A stretch of DNA of 64,000 nt from Streptomyces hundungensis (GCF_003627815.1 NZ_CP032698.1:806001-870000), one strand, 5' to 3'. Positions 13,672 through 22,744 are shown, counted from the stretch's first letter. Translations and numbers: made by a program. The notes: a model not told the origin generated them from the sequence alone.

Positions 13672-14032
13672 GCCGTCTGGGCGGGCCGCCCGGGGCCTGA
13701 CGACCTGCCCGGGGTGTGCGCCGGTCGGCCGGCACCTCGTGTCACACTCTCCCCGAGTTCCACCTGGAACTGGGGAACACGACGCGTCCGAGCCGGACAG
13801 CCTTGTGGAGTCGAACGTGCCACTCAAGTACGTGACCCTCGACCTCGTCAGCACGTCCTGCGCCACCGCGGCCAGAAAGCTCTACTGACGCGCGTCCTCG
13901 CTCCGGACGTTCGGGTCGCGTTCCTCCCCGCGGCTCCAGCGGTGGGCCGGAGCGGTGGACCCGCCGTTGTCTGAAAGGTCCGCGCGCTCCGGCTCGTATC
14001 CGGTTATGGCCTTGCGGCCGGGGGCCGCCTGC
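13672..14032. other. 361-bp gap without a convincing gene
   Basis: The gap lies between convergent genes. It contains a short GGAG-preceded frame at 13817-13888 (23 codons from GTG) that I cannot support as a gene. A small hairpin (GCGGCC/GGCCGC, 14014-14028) just beyond the fasciclin stop may act as its terminator on the minus strand. Confidence 0.4.
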
Positions 14033-14683
14033 CTACTTGGGCATCAGGACGGAGTCGATGATGTAGACGGTCGCGTTGGCCGTCGGCACGTTGCCGCAGA
14101 CGACGTTGGCGCTGTCATTGACCTTGTACGCGGTGCCCGAGCCCGACGTGGTGACCTTCCCCTTCTCCAGGGTGTCGAAGGAGCCGTTCTCCAGCTGCTG
14201 GGGGGTGAGCTTCTGGCCGACCACGTGGTAGGTGAGGATCTTGGTGAGGGTGGCCTTGTCGTTGAGGACCTTGTCCAGATCGGCCTTCGGGATCTTCGCG
14301 AAGGCGTCGTTGGTGGGGGCGAACACGGTGATGTTCTGGGCGTTGTTGAGGGTGTCGACCAGGCCCGCCTTCTTGACCGCGGCGACCAGGGTGGACAGCG
14401 CCGGGTTGTTGGACGCGGCGGTGGCGACCGGGTCCTTGGCCATGCCGTCGAAGCTGCCGGCGCCGTCCTTGGGCACCGAGGCGCACCCGGGGCCGAACGG
14501 CTTGTCCGTCATCGACGCGTCGCCGCCGGTCGAAGGCTGCGCGGCGGGGGCCGCGGCGGACTCCGAAGCCGAGGAGGCGGCGTCCTTCTTGCTGTCGTCA
14601 CCTCCACAGGCACTCAGTGCCAAGGGCAGGACGGCGGCGGCGCTGACGGCGATCGCGGCACGGCGAAAACGCAGGGCATTCAT
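14033..14683 (-). CDS. Fasciclin (FAS1)-domain lipoprotein
   Basis: The 216-residue product starts with a lipoprotein signal ending in LALSACGG, with Cys26 as the lipid-modified residue. A Ser/Ala/Lys-rich linker follows, then a single FAS1 domain with ITVFAPTNDAFAKIP and the closing YIIDSVLMPK. FAS1 domains are extracellular adhesion or binding modules. In actinobacteria they often sit beside a membrane molybdoenzyme, as in the mycobacterial MPT70/MPT83 neighbourhood. Here that enzyme gene is immediately upstream on the same strand, but no sigma/anti-sigma pair is visible. Confidence 0.92.
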   Translation of the reverse strand: MNALRFRRAAIAVSAAAVLPLALSACGGDDSKKDAASSASESAAAPAAQPSTGGDASMTDKPFGPGCASVPKDGAGSFDGMAKDPVATAASNNPALSTLVAAVKKAGLVDTLNNAQNITVFAPTNDAFAKIPKADLDKVLNDKATLTKILTYHVVGQKLTPQQLENGSFDTLEKGKVTTSGSGTAYKVNDSANVVCGNVPTANATVYIIDSVLMPK

Positions 14684-14788
14684 GACTTCTCCTATGAGGT
14701 GGTGTGGGGCGGGCCATTCGCAGGCCGGGCCCGCACGGACAGGGATCGGATCGAGGGGGGGGTCGTGAGGTGATGGAAGGTGGGCCGG

Positions 14789-16399
14789 TCAGTCCACGGT
14801 GATCACCACCGAGTGCCAGCCGTCGGCGCCGGACGGGATGGTGGGCGTGCGCTGCTCGGTCTGCGCCTGGCCGGTGCGGTCGGTGGCCCGGACGGTCAAG
14901 GTGTGCGCGCCGGAGGTGGCCTTCCAGGGCAGGGACCACTGACGCCAGGTGTCGGTGGTGTCCTCGACCGCGAGGTCGGCCTGTGTCCAGGGCCCGTCGT
15001 CGACCCGTACCTCGACCCGGTCGATCCCCCGATGCTGGGCCCAGGCGACCCCGGCGATCATCACCGTGCCGGGTTTCGGGCGGGCGAACGGCTTCGGGGT
15101 GTCGATACGCGACTCGGTCTTGATCGGCGCCTTCCTGGCCCAGGATCGCTTGACCCAGTACGAGTCGTAGGCGGCGAACGTGGTCAGTTCCAGGCTCTGG
15201 AGCCATTTGCACGCGGAGACGTAGCCGTAGAGACCGGGCACGACCATGCGGACCGGGAATCCGTGCACGAACGGGAGGGGTTCGCCGTTCATGCCCAGAG
15301 CGAGCATCGCGTCGCGGCCGTCCATGATGTCCTCGACGGGGCTGCCGATCGTCATGCCGTCCACCGAGCGCGCCACGAGTTGATCGGCCGGTCCTCCACG
15401 CGACGGCGGCCGTACCCCCGCCTCCTTCAGCAGGTCGGCCAATGGCACCCCGATCCAGCGGGCGTTCCCCACATAGGGGCCGCCGACCTCGTTGGAGACG
15501 CAGGTCAACGTGATGTCCCGCTCGATCAGTCGGCGATTGAGAAGGTCCTGGAAGGTGAGCGTGAGGGGACGTCTCACCCCCTGACCGTGGATCTTCATCC
15601 GCCAGGACGACGCGTCCACCTTCGGGACCACCAGCGCGGTGTCGACGCGGTAGAAGTCGCCGTTGGGCGTCACGAACGGGCTGATGTCCGGGGTGTGCAG
15701 AACGGCACCCGGCGGAACGGGCCGTGCGGCGGACGCGGGCCGGGGCAGCGACACCCTGCTGCGGGAGGCGATCGCTCCTTGGCCCCGGGTGTTCTTCAAC
15801 GACCTGCCCAGCAGCCCCGCGCCGGCCGACGCGGCGGCGGCCGCACTCGCCGCGATCACGAACCCGCGCCGGTCCCAGTTCTCGGTCCCGGTTGCGGTCC
15901 GTCCATCGGGGCCGGTAGCGCCGTACGTTTCGGACGGGCTGCCGGTGCGTACGGAGAGGCGGCCGATGAGCACGTACAGCAGCCCGGCCCCCGCCAACGA
16001 GCCGACCACCGAGGGCAGCGCGTCGACCGTACTCGTGGAGTCGGGCCGCGTGACGGCGGCCATCGCTCCCACCACACCGAACAGCAGCACTCCGGCGGCG
16101 CCGACCCGGCGAAAGCGCAGGGCCAGCACGCCGAGCACGAGGGCGAGCAGGGCCAGGACCGCGAGGATGCCGAGCTGAAGGACGAGTTTGTCGTGGGTGC
16201 CGAAGTGCCGGATCGCCCAGTCCTTCAGCGCGGGCGGCGTGCGGTCGATGGCCGCACCACCCACCGCGATCACCGGTCCGGCCTCGGGTCGGACGGCGGC
16301 GGAGACCAGTTCCGCGACGGCCAGCGCGGCGAGCCCGGCCAGCAGTCCGGAAAGGGCCGCGAGCGGAAGGCGGATGCCTTTGCTCAGAATCTTCATCAC
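14789..16399 (-). CDS. Membrane-anchored molybdopterin oxidoreductase, sulfite-oxidase fold
   Basis: The 536-residue protein has about four N-terminal membrane spans (residues 8-150). An internal twin-arginine-like segment, DRRGFVIAASAAAA, starts at residue 177. The sulfite-oxidase-type Mo-cofactor domain follows from about residue 235. The expected Mo-ligand cysteine is Cys300 in LTCVSNEVGG. The C-terminal part (from about 430) is a dimerisation/immunoglobulin-like Mo-co domain with GVAWAQHRGIDRVEVRVDDG. It should act at the outer face of the membrane; the electron donor is unknown. Two adjacent Met codons open the frame. The fasciclin gene follows 105 bp downstream and is probably co-transcribed. 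Confidence 0.9.
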   Translation of the reverse strand: MMKILSKGIRLPLAALSGLLAGLAALAVAELVSAAVRPEAGPVIAVGGAAIDRTPPALKDWAIRHFGTHDKLVLQLGILAVLALLALVLGVLALRFRRVGAAGVLLFGVVGAMAAVTRPDSTSTVDALPSVVGSLAGAGLLYVLIGRLSVRTGSPSETYGATGPDGRTATGTENWDRRGFVIAASAAAAASAGAGLLGRSLKNTRGQGAIASRSRVSLPRPASAARPVPPGAVLHTPDISPFVTPNGDFYRVDTALVVPKVDASSWRMKIHGQGVRRPLTLTFQDLLNRRLIERDITLTCVSNEVGGPYVGNARWIGVPLADLLKEAGVRPPSRGGPADQLVARSVDGMTIGSPVEDIMDGRDAMLALGMNGEPLPFVHGFPVRMVVPGLYGYVSACKWLQSLELTTFAAYDSYWVKRSWARKAPIKTESRIDTPKPFARPKPGTVMIAGVAWAQHRGIDRVEVRVDDGPWTQADLAVEDTTDTWRQWSLPWKATSGAHTLTVRATDRTGQAQTEQRTPTIPSGADGWHSVVITVD

Positions 16400-16685
16400 G
16401 GCTCCTATTCGGAGCCGGTGGGCATCGGGATTGGCCTCTCATTCCAACGAGTGGCCCCACATGGATGGCTGACGCAGGAACTTCGGCTCCGCCGGCGGTG
16501 CGGTACGCGATCGACGGGGGGCTGAGCTATGGCCGGGGCAAGTGCGTTCACGCTTTCCGGGGGTGCGATGATGAGCCGCTTCGATCGGGCTTCTGCCCCT
16601 CTCGAAGCCTTCCGCGGGTCCCCGCCCGCGACGAACGGGTGCCCGTCGGGGGCACTCTTCGTGGAACGTTCCCTGGGAGGGACCC

Positions 16686-17369
16686 GTGGCATTCAAGCGC
16701 GCCGTCACCGTCACCGCCGCTACCGCGACAGCTGCCGTGCTTCTGGCCTCCGGAAGCGCCTATGCGTGCAGCATCGGCGACTTCACCGCGAAGGCGACGT
16801 GCGACACCAGCACGGGTAAGGCCCGGGCGGCCATCACCATCACGAACAAGGACCCGTCCGGCACGCCCGCGGACATCACCGTGCGGATACGCATGGCCGT
16901 CGGCACCGACGGCGAGACGGTCGGCACCGGGCACATCGAGCACCCCACGGCGGCAGGCGTCAGCACCACGATCCTGGTGCCCTGGATGCAGGGCTACCAG
17001 TGGAACGTGTACGTGACGGCGGGCAGCCTCAAGGAGGAGCGCTTGACGAACCTGCCGGTCTCCCCGGACAGCCCCTGCGTGGCTTCCTCCGCCTCCTCCC
17101 ACCCCTCCGGCACCCCGTCCCACCCGGCCCCGGGCCACTCGGCATCGCCGTCCGCCGCCGCGACGCCGGCCTCCTCGGCCGCCGCGTCGGGAACCTCGAC
17201 GTCCCCGCTCCCGTCGGCGTCCGCGTCCTCGCCGGCCGGCACCGGGCTCGCCGAGACGGGCGGCGGTAGCCACACCGCGCTCATCGGTGGAGCGGCCGCG
17301 GTGGTGATCGTGGGCGGTGCCGGCGTGCTGTTCGCCGCGCGACGCCGCGGCGCGACCACACGCCGCTGA
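16686..17369 (+). CDS. Secreted LAETG-anchored surface protein
   Basis: This 227-residue protein has a clear signal peptide ending at SAYA before a Cys, then a compact domain of about 95 residues with a few cysteines. A long Ser/Ala/Pro-rich stalk follows. The C-terminus is a sortase signal: LAETG at residue 188, a hydrophobic helix and an Arg-rich tail. LAxTG is the motif recognised by class E sortases common in Streptomyces, so the protein should be linked to the cell wall. The N-terminal domain is not one I can name. GTG 16686 has a strong GGGAGGG site. The 286-bp region upstream is shared with the divergent molybdoenzyme gene and holds no other gene. Confidence 0.88.
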   Translation: MAFKRAVTVTAATATAAVLLASGSAYACSIGDFTAKATCDTSTGKARAAITITNKDPSGTPADITVRIRMAVGTDGETVGTGHIEHPTAAGVSTTILVPWMQGYQWNVYVTAGSLKEERLTNLPVSPDSPCVASSASSHPSGTPSHPAPGHSASPSAAATPASSAAASGTSTSPLPSASASSPAGTGLAETGGGSHTALIGGAAAVVIVGGAGVLFAARRRGATTRR

Positions 17370-17372
17370 CCG

Positions 17373-17415
17373 CGACCCGCTCCGGTGGCCCGCCCCGGAC
17401 CACCGGAGCGGGTCG
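17373..17415 (+). terminator. 16-bp perfect hairpin terminator
   Basis: Bases 17373-17388 and 17400-17415 are exact reverse complements around an 11-nt loop, beginning four bases after the surface-protein stop codon. No T tract follows. Confidence 0.75.
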
Positions 17416-17529
17416 CTGACCGCACATGCGGGCCGAAGAGAACCGAGAGCCCCCGTCCCCCGACTGTCAGGGTATTTCGGCCGCCAAGTCAGGCCGCCTG
17501 GCGGCTACTTCGGTCGACGGGGGTCCCAG

Positions 17530-17750
17530 GTGAAGCTGCGCCATGTCCGGTCCATAGCCGTGTTCGCGGTGGTTCTTGTCGCAGTTCGGACCGCCAGGTG
17601 CTGAGTGTTCCTACGCTCACCGTCAAGGACCTCGCCCCGGGACAGACCGCGGTCAACACCGTCACCGAGACGGCCGCCACCCCGGACACCGACATGCGCA
17701 CACTGGTCGGCGAGTGCATCGTCAGCCGGGTGGAGAAGACGAACTCCTGA
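17530..17750 (+). pseudogene. Decayed small secreted-protein gene
   Basis: A GTG at 17530 opens VKLRHVRSIAVFAVVLVAV, a good signal peptide, but this frame stops at 17604. The coding signal then continues in another frame as LTVKDLAPGQTAVNTVTE and onward to 17750, ending in a Cys-containing tail. Small Streptomyces secreted proteins with this kind of leader and a Gly/Ser-rich middle are common; here the middle seems deleted and the halves are out of frame. I read it as a pseudogene. Family membership is from memory and moderate in confidence. Confidence 0.5.
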
Positions 17751-17787
17751 GTACAGGTACCTCCTGAGCCGGAGGGACGTGCGGCCC

Positions 17788-19110
17788 CTATTCGGTCCGC
17801 CCGATCCCCCGGAAGCTCTCCAGGACCTCCAAGAGCCGTCGGGCGCCCGCCCTGTTCGCCGGGAGTGTGTCGTCGCCGCTCGTATCGACGGTCGCGTCCG
17901 TGAGGCCACCCAACAGGTCGCCCACCCGGACGCCCTTCACCGTTCCGTTCAAGAGGCCCACCATGCGGGCGACGCACTTCGCGTCCAGGGCGGTGGTCAC
18001 CGCGTGACCGTTGGTCGCACACACCCGCGCGTCCTCGGTCTCGCCCCACAGCACCGGCGCGGTCGCGCGCACGATCGTCTCGTCGCGCAGCGCGCGTGGC
18101 TCCTCGGGCGGGGGTACGGGGCGCAGGCCACCCGCTGTCCAGGTCCGCAGGGACTGCACGATCGCCCGGTCCCGCATACGCGCCGTTTCGGTGTACGTGC
18201 CCAACGTGCTCAGCGCCTGGTCGAGGGCGGCCGGCAGCCCGGTCGTCGCCGGATCGGGGACGGACAGCGACGCCGGGACGGCGGGCAGCCGCGACAGGGC
18301 GGCGTCCGGGTCCATCAAGGACTGGGCGTCGTGCTCCACGAGCAGGTCGTCGAGGTCGTACACCGCGCGGTGGTTCTCCCGCGGCACCCCCACGTTGACG
18401 CTGGTCGCCATCGACTTCCCCACGCTTTCACCTACGTGGTAATGGCTGGCGGGCCAGTACAGAAGGTCCCCGGGTTCCACCTCCGCGGTGCAGGAATCCG
18501 CGAGGTAGGGCTCGTAGTCGAGCACCGTGGTCGCCGTGTGGCTCCATGGGCGGTGGGTCCAGAAGCGCATGCGCTTGCGGCCCTGGACCGCGAAGAGGAA
18601 GGTGGCGAAGCGGTCCTTGTGCACGCCGACCGGCGTGTGCTCGTAGGTGCCGTGGAAGAGGGTGGTGATCGCTCCCGTCGTCGGCAGGCCCACCTGTTCC
18701 CACAGGCCGGCGAAGAAGGAGCGTTCGCGGTCCCACTGCGCGGCGTGAAAGGTGTGGAACGCGTGCACCATCAGTGCGTAACCGTCCGCGCGAACCTGTG
18801 GGTCCGTGGTCGCCAGGCGTTCGCCGTAGCCCGTGAACGTACGGTCCGAGGCACGCGGCAGCCACCTTCCGGGTGCCGTCTGCTGGAATCGTCCGACCGC
18901 GAACTGGGCGTGGGGCGGGATGAGATACGGATTTGGGGCTCGGGTCGCGCGCAGCGCCGCCTGGAACACCTCGTCCTCTTGGAAGGGCTCCGGGCGCACC
19001 GACTTGTACAACACGGGGTGCCGGTCCCAGTGGCGCGAGGTGAACGCACCCCAGTCGAAACGCTCTTCGACGATCACCTCGTGGTTCCTTTGCCTGTCGC
19101 TTACCGTCAA
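17788..19110 (-). CDS. JmjC-domain oxygenase (RiPP locus, intact Fe site)
   Basis: The 440-residue protein starts at TTG 19110, which follows GAGGAG and overlaps the upstream stop as TTGA. It is a cupin-type JmjC protein: the facial triad is visible as His164-x-Asp166 in VGVHKDRFATF and a distal His at 223/225 in YWPASHYHVG. The C-terminal 120 residues look like a winged-helix extension, as in ROXY-type protein hydroxylases. Such enzymes use Fe(II) and 2-oxoglutarate to hydroxylate protein side chains. Placed in an operon with a dehydratase and a small precursor gene, it probably modifies the precursor peptide. Last gene of the operon. Confidence 0.85.
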   Translation of the reverse strand: MTVSDRQRNHEVIVEERFDWGAFTSRHWDRHPVLYKSVRPEPFQEDEVFQAALRATRAPNPYLIPPHAQFAVGRFQQTAPGRWLPRASDRTFTGYGERLATTDPQVRADGYALMVHAFHTFHAAQWDRERSFFAGLWEQVGLPTTGAITTLFHGTYEHTPVGVHKDRFATFLFAVQGRKRMRFWTHRPWSHTATTVLDYEPYLADSCTAEVEPGDLLYWPASHYHVGESVGKSMATSVNVGVPRENHRAVYDLDDLLVEHDAQSLMDPDAALSRLPAVPASLSVPDPATTGLPAALDQALSTLGTYTETARMRDRAIVQSLRTWTAGGLRPVPPPEEPRALRDETIVRATAPVLWGETEDARVCATNGHAVTTALDAKCVARMVGLLNGTVKGVRVGDLLGGLTDATVDTSGDDTLPANRAGARRLLEVLESFRGIGRTE

Positions 19111-20324
19111 CGCCGTGTCTCCTCGTCCAGCAGCTCGACCGCTCGCAACCCGGCCAGCTTGGTGACGAGGGCGAGTACGGCCGTGTTGTGTTCGTCGGCA
19201 CCGACTGATCGGCAGAGCTGAGTGATCGTCAGCTGGCGTCCGGGGATGAGTTGTTCGGCGAGACGGGCTCCCGACGATCCGCCCACGGGAAAGGCGTGTC
19301 CTTCGGCGGCCCAGATCCATCGATTCGGCCCGTCGGGTATCCGGACGATGTCGCGCACCACTTCGATGCGCCGCCCGGGGGCCGGGGGTGCGGTCGGGCG
19401 GGGTGGGGGTGCGGGGTCGAGTCCGGCGGCCGAACGCAGAGCGGCCCAGCGGACCCGGAGCGCACGGGCGAGGTGCTCGTCCTTCATGACCGCCCCGGCA
19501 GCCTCGCCGACCTGGGTGAGTACCTGCGCGACGGGGGCGCCGCCGTCGGACGCCGCGGGCGCGGGAAAGGGCAGCAGGGGTACGGATCCGTCGCGGCCGA
19601 GGCGGTCGTGCACGGCGTCCGCGAGGAACGTCCTGACCGCGGTCGTGGCCAGCCGCGACGCCCTCGGCACATGGACACGCAGTGTCACACATCGCTCCGC
19701 GTGTCGTTCCTGGCTGCGGTATCCGTCCGGCCAGTACAGCAACTCACCGGCAGAGGCGGCGAGTTGCATGGGTTCGCCTTCCGTGCCGGGCCACAGGGTG
19801 ACCTCCAGGTTCCCTTCGAGAACCCAGAGCAGCACCGCGTGCTCGGAAGGGACACCCATGCCCCGGTCCCAGGTGAACCCCCGCGCCTCGGTCAGCTCGG
19901 CTTCGACGGGCAGGCAGGGCCACCCGACCGTGCGCCACAGTCCGGCCAGCGCGTCTCGCACGGCCGCCCACAGGGCGTAATCGAGGTGGAGGGGCCGGTG
20001 CACGCTCAGCAACAGCCCTGGGAGCGCCAACTCCCGTTCCGCGCGGGCGAGATACCGCTCGGCGCTCGTGTCGCCCGCGCCGGGCAGCAGTCGCCCCGGC
20101 GCGCCCAGCCATCCACGGGAGGTGTGCAGACGCACCTTCGGCAGCGCCCCGTAGACGGTGCCCGCACGGAACGGCTCGGCGGCTTTCACCACCAGCTCAT
20201 GGGCCCACGCGGCCGAGAACGGCACCGGGACGATGAATCGGCCCGGTCGGTGTCCCCAGTGGTGTGTCGCCAACTCGTCCCAGTACACGTCCTGTTCGCC
20301 CGTCACGCTCGTCACGTCCGTCAC
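19107..20324 (-). CDS. JmjC-like protein lacking its metal ligands
   Basis: The 405-residue product starts at GTG 20324, overlapping the previous stop as GTGA. Its layout matches the neighbouring JmjC enzyme: an N-terminal ELATHHWGHRPG segment, a cupin core with ELLYWP, and a winged-helix-like tail with WIWAAEGHAFPVGG. However the HxD position reads VPSEH (Pro159, Glu161), and the distal histidines are replaced by Tyr202 and Ser204. It therefore should not bind iron in the normal way. A non-catalytic partner or peptide-binding subunit of the intact JmjC protein is the simplest reading. Coupled to genes on both sides. Confidence 0.82.
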   Translation of the reverse strand: MTDVTSVTGEQDVYWDELATHHWGHRPGRFIVPVPFSAAWAHELVVKAAEPFRAGTVYGALPKVRLHTSRGWLGAPGRLLPGAGDTSAERYLARAERELALPGLLLSVHRPLHLDYALWAAVRDALAGLWRTVGWPCLPVEAELTEARGFTWDRGMGVPSEHAVLLWVLEGNLEVTLWPGTEGEPMQLAASAGELLYWPDGYRSQERHAERCVTLRVHVPRASRLATTAVRTFLADAVHDRLGRDGSVPLLPFPAPAASDGGAPVAQVLTQVGEAAGAVMKDEHLARALRVRWAALRSAAGLDPAPPPRPTAPPAPGRRIEVVRDIVRIPDGPNRWIWAAEGHAFPVGGSSGARLAEQLIPGRQLTITQLCRSVGADEHNTAVLALVTKLAGLRAVELLDEETRR

Positions 20325-22744
20325 GCCGGTTCCCTCACCGTGGGCGCGAAGCGCTCGCGCAGCCGCTGGGCGTATTCGTCCAGCGGGCAGAGCCCGACGG
20401 CGGCCCGGCGTTCGTCGACACGGGTCGGGTCCTCGATCGGGCAGGGCACGAGGTCTCCCGCCACGTCGCGGAACTTCGTCCCGTACACCTGCTCCCTCCC
20501 CTCCGCCCAGCGCAGTGCGTCGGTCAGATACGCGACCTCGCGCTCCGGCACATCGCCCTCCGCCGCGGCCTGCTCGACCAGACGCAGACAGCGGCGTTGG
20601 AAGTCGGTCCGGTCCACGAGGTGCTGGACCAGCCGGCTCGCCACGGCCGCGGCCTCCTCGCCCACGAGTCGTCGTCCCGGCCAGCCGTGTTCCGCGATCA
20701 CCCCATCGAGCCAGTCGGCCGCGGTGTCGGTCAACTGCCGTAGCCTGCGCTCCAGTTCCGTGTCCGTGAAGCCGCCCGCCGCCCACGGTTCGCGCAGGGC
20801 CGCGTCCACTCGGGCAAGGCGTCGCAGGCGTTCCCGGATGCGGTCGCACGGGCGCGCGGCCTCCCCGTCCGTCGGGCTCGTCCCGGGTGGCTCGTCCATC
20901 TCGTCGATGTGCAGCCGGAGTGTGGTCAGGGTCCAGGAGTAGGTGATCCGCCGTCCCGTCCCGGTCCACTCGAAGGACACCTCGCCGTCGTGCGGACCGT
21001 GCAGGGCGATCCGCACGCCGTCGTCGTGGAGCGTGACGTCGGGTCCGTCGAGGTCGGCGGCGACATGGGTGACGGCGTCGCGCAGGGCGACTCCGAGACC
21101 CGCGAGGTCGAGCCCGTGGCTCTCGCGTACGGCGGGTGCGGGCGGCCCGGCGTGGCCGTCGTCAAACTCCGGCAACCGCGCCTCGACGGTGCGTCCGTTC
21201 CGGGGGTCCAGCGCCCACAACGGTCCGCCGTCGGCTCTGCGGAAGAAGTACGGCACGTCGCCCCGCGCCAGTTGCGACCGTTCGTCGCGGGCGAGGACGA
21301 CGGTGTCGCCCGGGCCGGCCCCGAGGGCGTTCGCGTACTCCCGGGTGGGTCGTGCGAGGACACGTACGACGTGGTCGGGGGCGCGTTCCGCGATGAACTC
21401 CGCGATGCGTCGGCGGTTGCGGCACATCAGGGTCCAGGCGTCGAACATGCCCCGCAGCATCCGGCCCAGGTAGGGCCCGTAGCCGGTGCGGCCCTCCGTG
21501 TCCGCCACCAGCGACGGGGCCCGGGTGCGCGCGAGGGGGCGGGTCCTGCGGGTCAGGCGCAGCACCCCGTCGGCATCCTGGGTCCAACAGGTCGGCGGGC
21601 CGTCCAGGTCGCACCAGCGGGGCACGTTCTCCAGGCCCACGTGATGGTGTCCGGCGCCGAGCGGGCCCTGTACGAGTCCGGTGCCGGACAGCCGCTCCAC
21701 GTCGGTGAAGTAGACCTCGAGATCGACCGGGTAGAGCAGGGGGCCGTCGTCCCTCGGGCGGCTTCCGGCCGGCACGTTGGGCCCGATGAGATCGGCGATC
21801 CCGAACGCGAAGGCCGCCGCGGCCAGCGCGCCCGCCCGGTGCCAGAGCGCGCCGGCGCACGGCGGGTCCAACACCGTTGCGCGCAGGGCGAGTTCACCGT
21901 CGGTGCGCAGGTCGCCGATGGATGCGGGCGGCTCGATCCACTCGTGCCAGCTGTAGGCGGCGCCGTCGGGGTCTTGCCCCATCCGGCACCGCAGCACCGG
22001 GAGCCGTACCGGTCCCGATGCCGGGGGCAGGGCGTTGAGCAGCGCGAATACGGAATCGGGAGGTGCCCCCTCGGCGCTCTCGGCGAGGAAGAGCACCTCG
22101 CCGGAGGCCGGCCGAGGCTTGTAGGCGAGTCTCCCGCCCCCGGCGAACTCCACCCTCAGCACCCGGCCGCCGCCGTTGTGTGTCTCGTCGCCGTGTGCCC
22201 GGATCCCGCTCACGGGGCCGTCGAGCCCCGGCACGTCGGGCAGGCCGGCCGGGCGGTCGTGGGCCAGGCGGGCCAGGAAGAGGTCGAGGCAGCGTTCGAA
22301 CTGGGCGACGCGCAGCGCCGTGAAGTCGGCGGCCCGCCGTGCGGTCCGGGTCGCGCACGCCTCGAAGAGTTCCGTGACCACAGGACCGAACAGTTCGGCA
22401 TTGGTGACGTCGAGGACCCCGGGGGCGACCCGCCCCCTCTGTTGCTCGGCCGCCCGCAGGCACCAGGTGTCGAGCCGCTCAAGGGCCGCGGTCAAGGGCG
22501 TGAAGCGGTCGTCGGAGAGGGCCGTCGCCAGGGCATCGGACTCCGCGCGGCACTCCAGGTGCCGCACGACGCGGACGGTTCCGTCCGGCCCGTCCCCCAC
22601 GACGGGCGGGAACATTCCCTTGGCGCCCCCTGCGGCAAGGTTGGCCAGCAACTTCCTTACAGCGGACGGGAGTTGGCGGCTACCGGACGTTGTCGGCCTT
22701 GGCCCGGTGTCGGCGGTACGCAGCTCCCACAAGCATTCCGGCAT
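20321..22744 (-). CDS. LanM-type lanthipeptide dehydratase without cyclase, DUF6624-like tail
   Basis: This 807-residue protein matches the dehydratase half of class II LanM enzymes: the kinase-like Lys209 in YKPR, Asp318 and Asn323 in DLIGPN, Asp341 in PVDLE, Arg461/Thr467 in RVLARPTREY and GDVPYF at 495. From memory of CylM, Arg461 and Thr467 keep the spacing of the elimination residues R506/T512, while the usual His two places after the first Asp is Ile320. There is no LanC cyclase domain (no WCxG or CHG zinc motif). Instead the last 110 residues resemble DUF6624 (AEHGWPGRRLVGEEAA, VAYLTDALRWAEGR). ATG 22744 has a GGGGGAG site. It should dehydrate Ser/Thr of the upstream small peptide. Confidence 0.85.
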   Translation of the reverse strand: MPECLWELRTADTGPRPTTSGSRQLPSAVRKLLANLAAGGAKGMFPPVVGDGPDGTVRVVRHLECRAESDALATALSDDRFTPLTAALERLDTWCLRAAEQQRGRVAPGVLDVTNAELFGPVVTELFEACATRTARRAADFTALRVAQFERCLDLFLARLAHDRPAGLPDVPGLDGPVSGIRAHGDETHNGGGRVLRVEFAGGGRLAYKPRPASGEVLFLAESAEGAPPDSVFALLNALPPASGPVRLPVLRCRMGQDPDGAAYSWHEWIEPPASIGDLRTDGELALRATVLDPPCAGALWHRAGALAAAAFAFGIADLIGPNVPAGSRPRDDGPLLYPVDLEVYFTDVERLSGTGLVQGPLGAGHHHVGLENVPRWCDLDGPPTCWTQDADGVLRLTRRTRPLARTRAPSLVADTEGRTGYGPYLGRMLRGMFDAWTLMCRNRRRIAEFIAERAPDHVVRVLARPTREYANALGAGPGDTVVLARDERSQLARGDVPYFFRRADGGPLWALDPRNGRTVEARLPEFDDGHAGPPAPAVRESHGLDLAGLGVALRDAVTHVAADLDGPDVTLHDDGVRIALHGPHDGEVSFEWTGTGRRITYSWTLTTLRLHIDEMDEPPGTSPTDGEAARPCDRIRERLRRLARVDAALREPWAAGGFTDTELERRLRQLTDTAADWLDGVIAEHGWPGRRLVGEEAAAVASRLVQHLVDRTDFQRRCLRLVEQAAAEGDVPEREVAYLTDALRWAEGREQVYGTKFRDVAGDLVPCPIEDPTRVDERRAAVGLCPLDEYAQRLRERFAPTVREPA

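Noticed and set aside
13817..13888. 23-codon frame with a GGAG site
   Set aside because: Too short, no family, and the region shows no other coding signal.
17788..20324. JmjC genes as ribosomal-protein hydroxylases
   Set aside because: Their tight coupling to a LanM-like dehydratase and precursor gene favours a peptide substrate.
20321..22744. Complete LanM with cyclase
   Set aside because: No zinc-ligand motifs of LanC are found and the length (807) is short of the usual 900-1,100.
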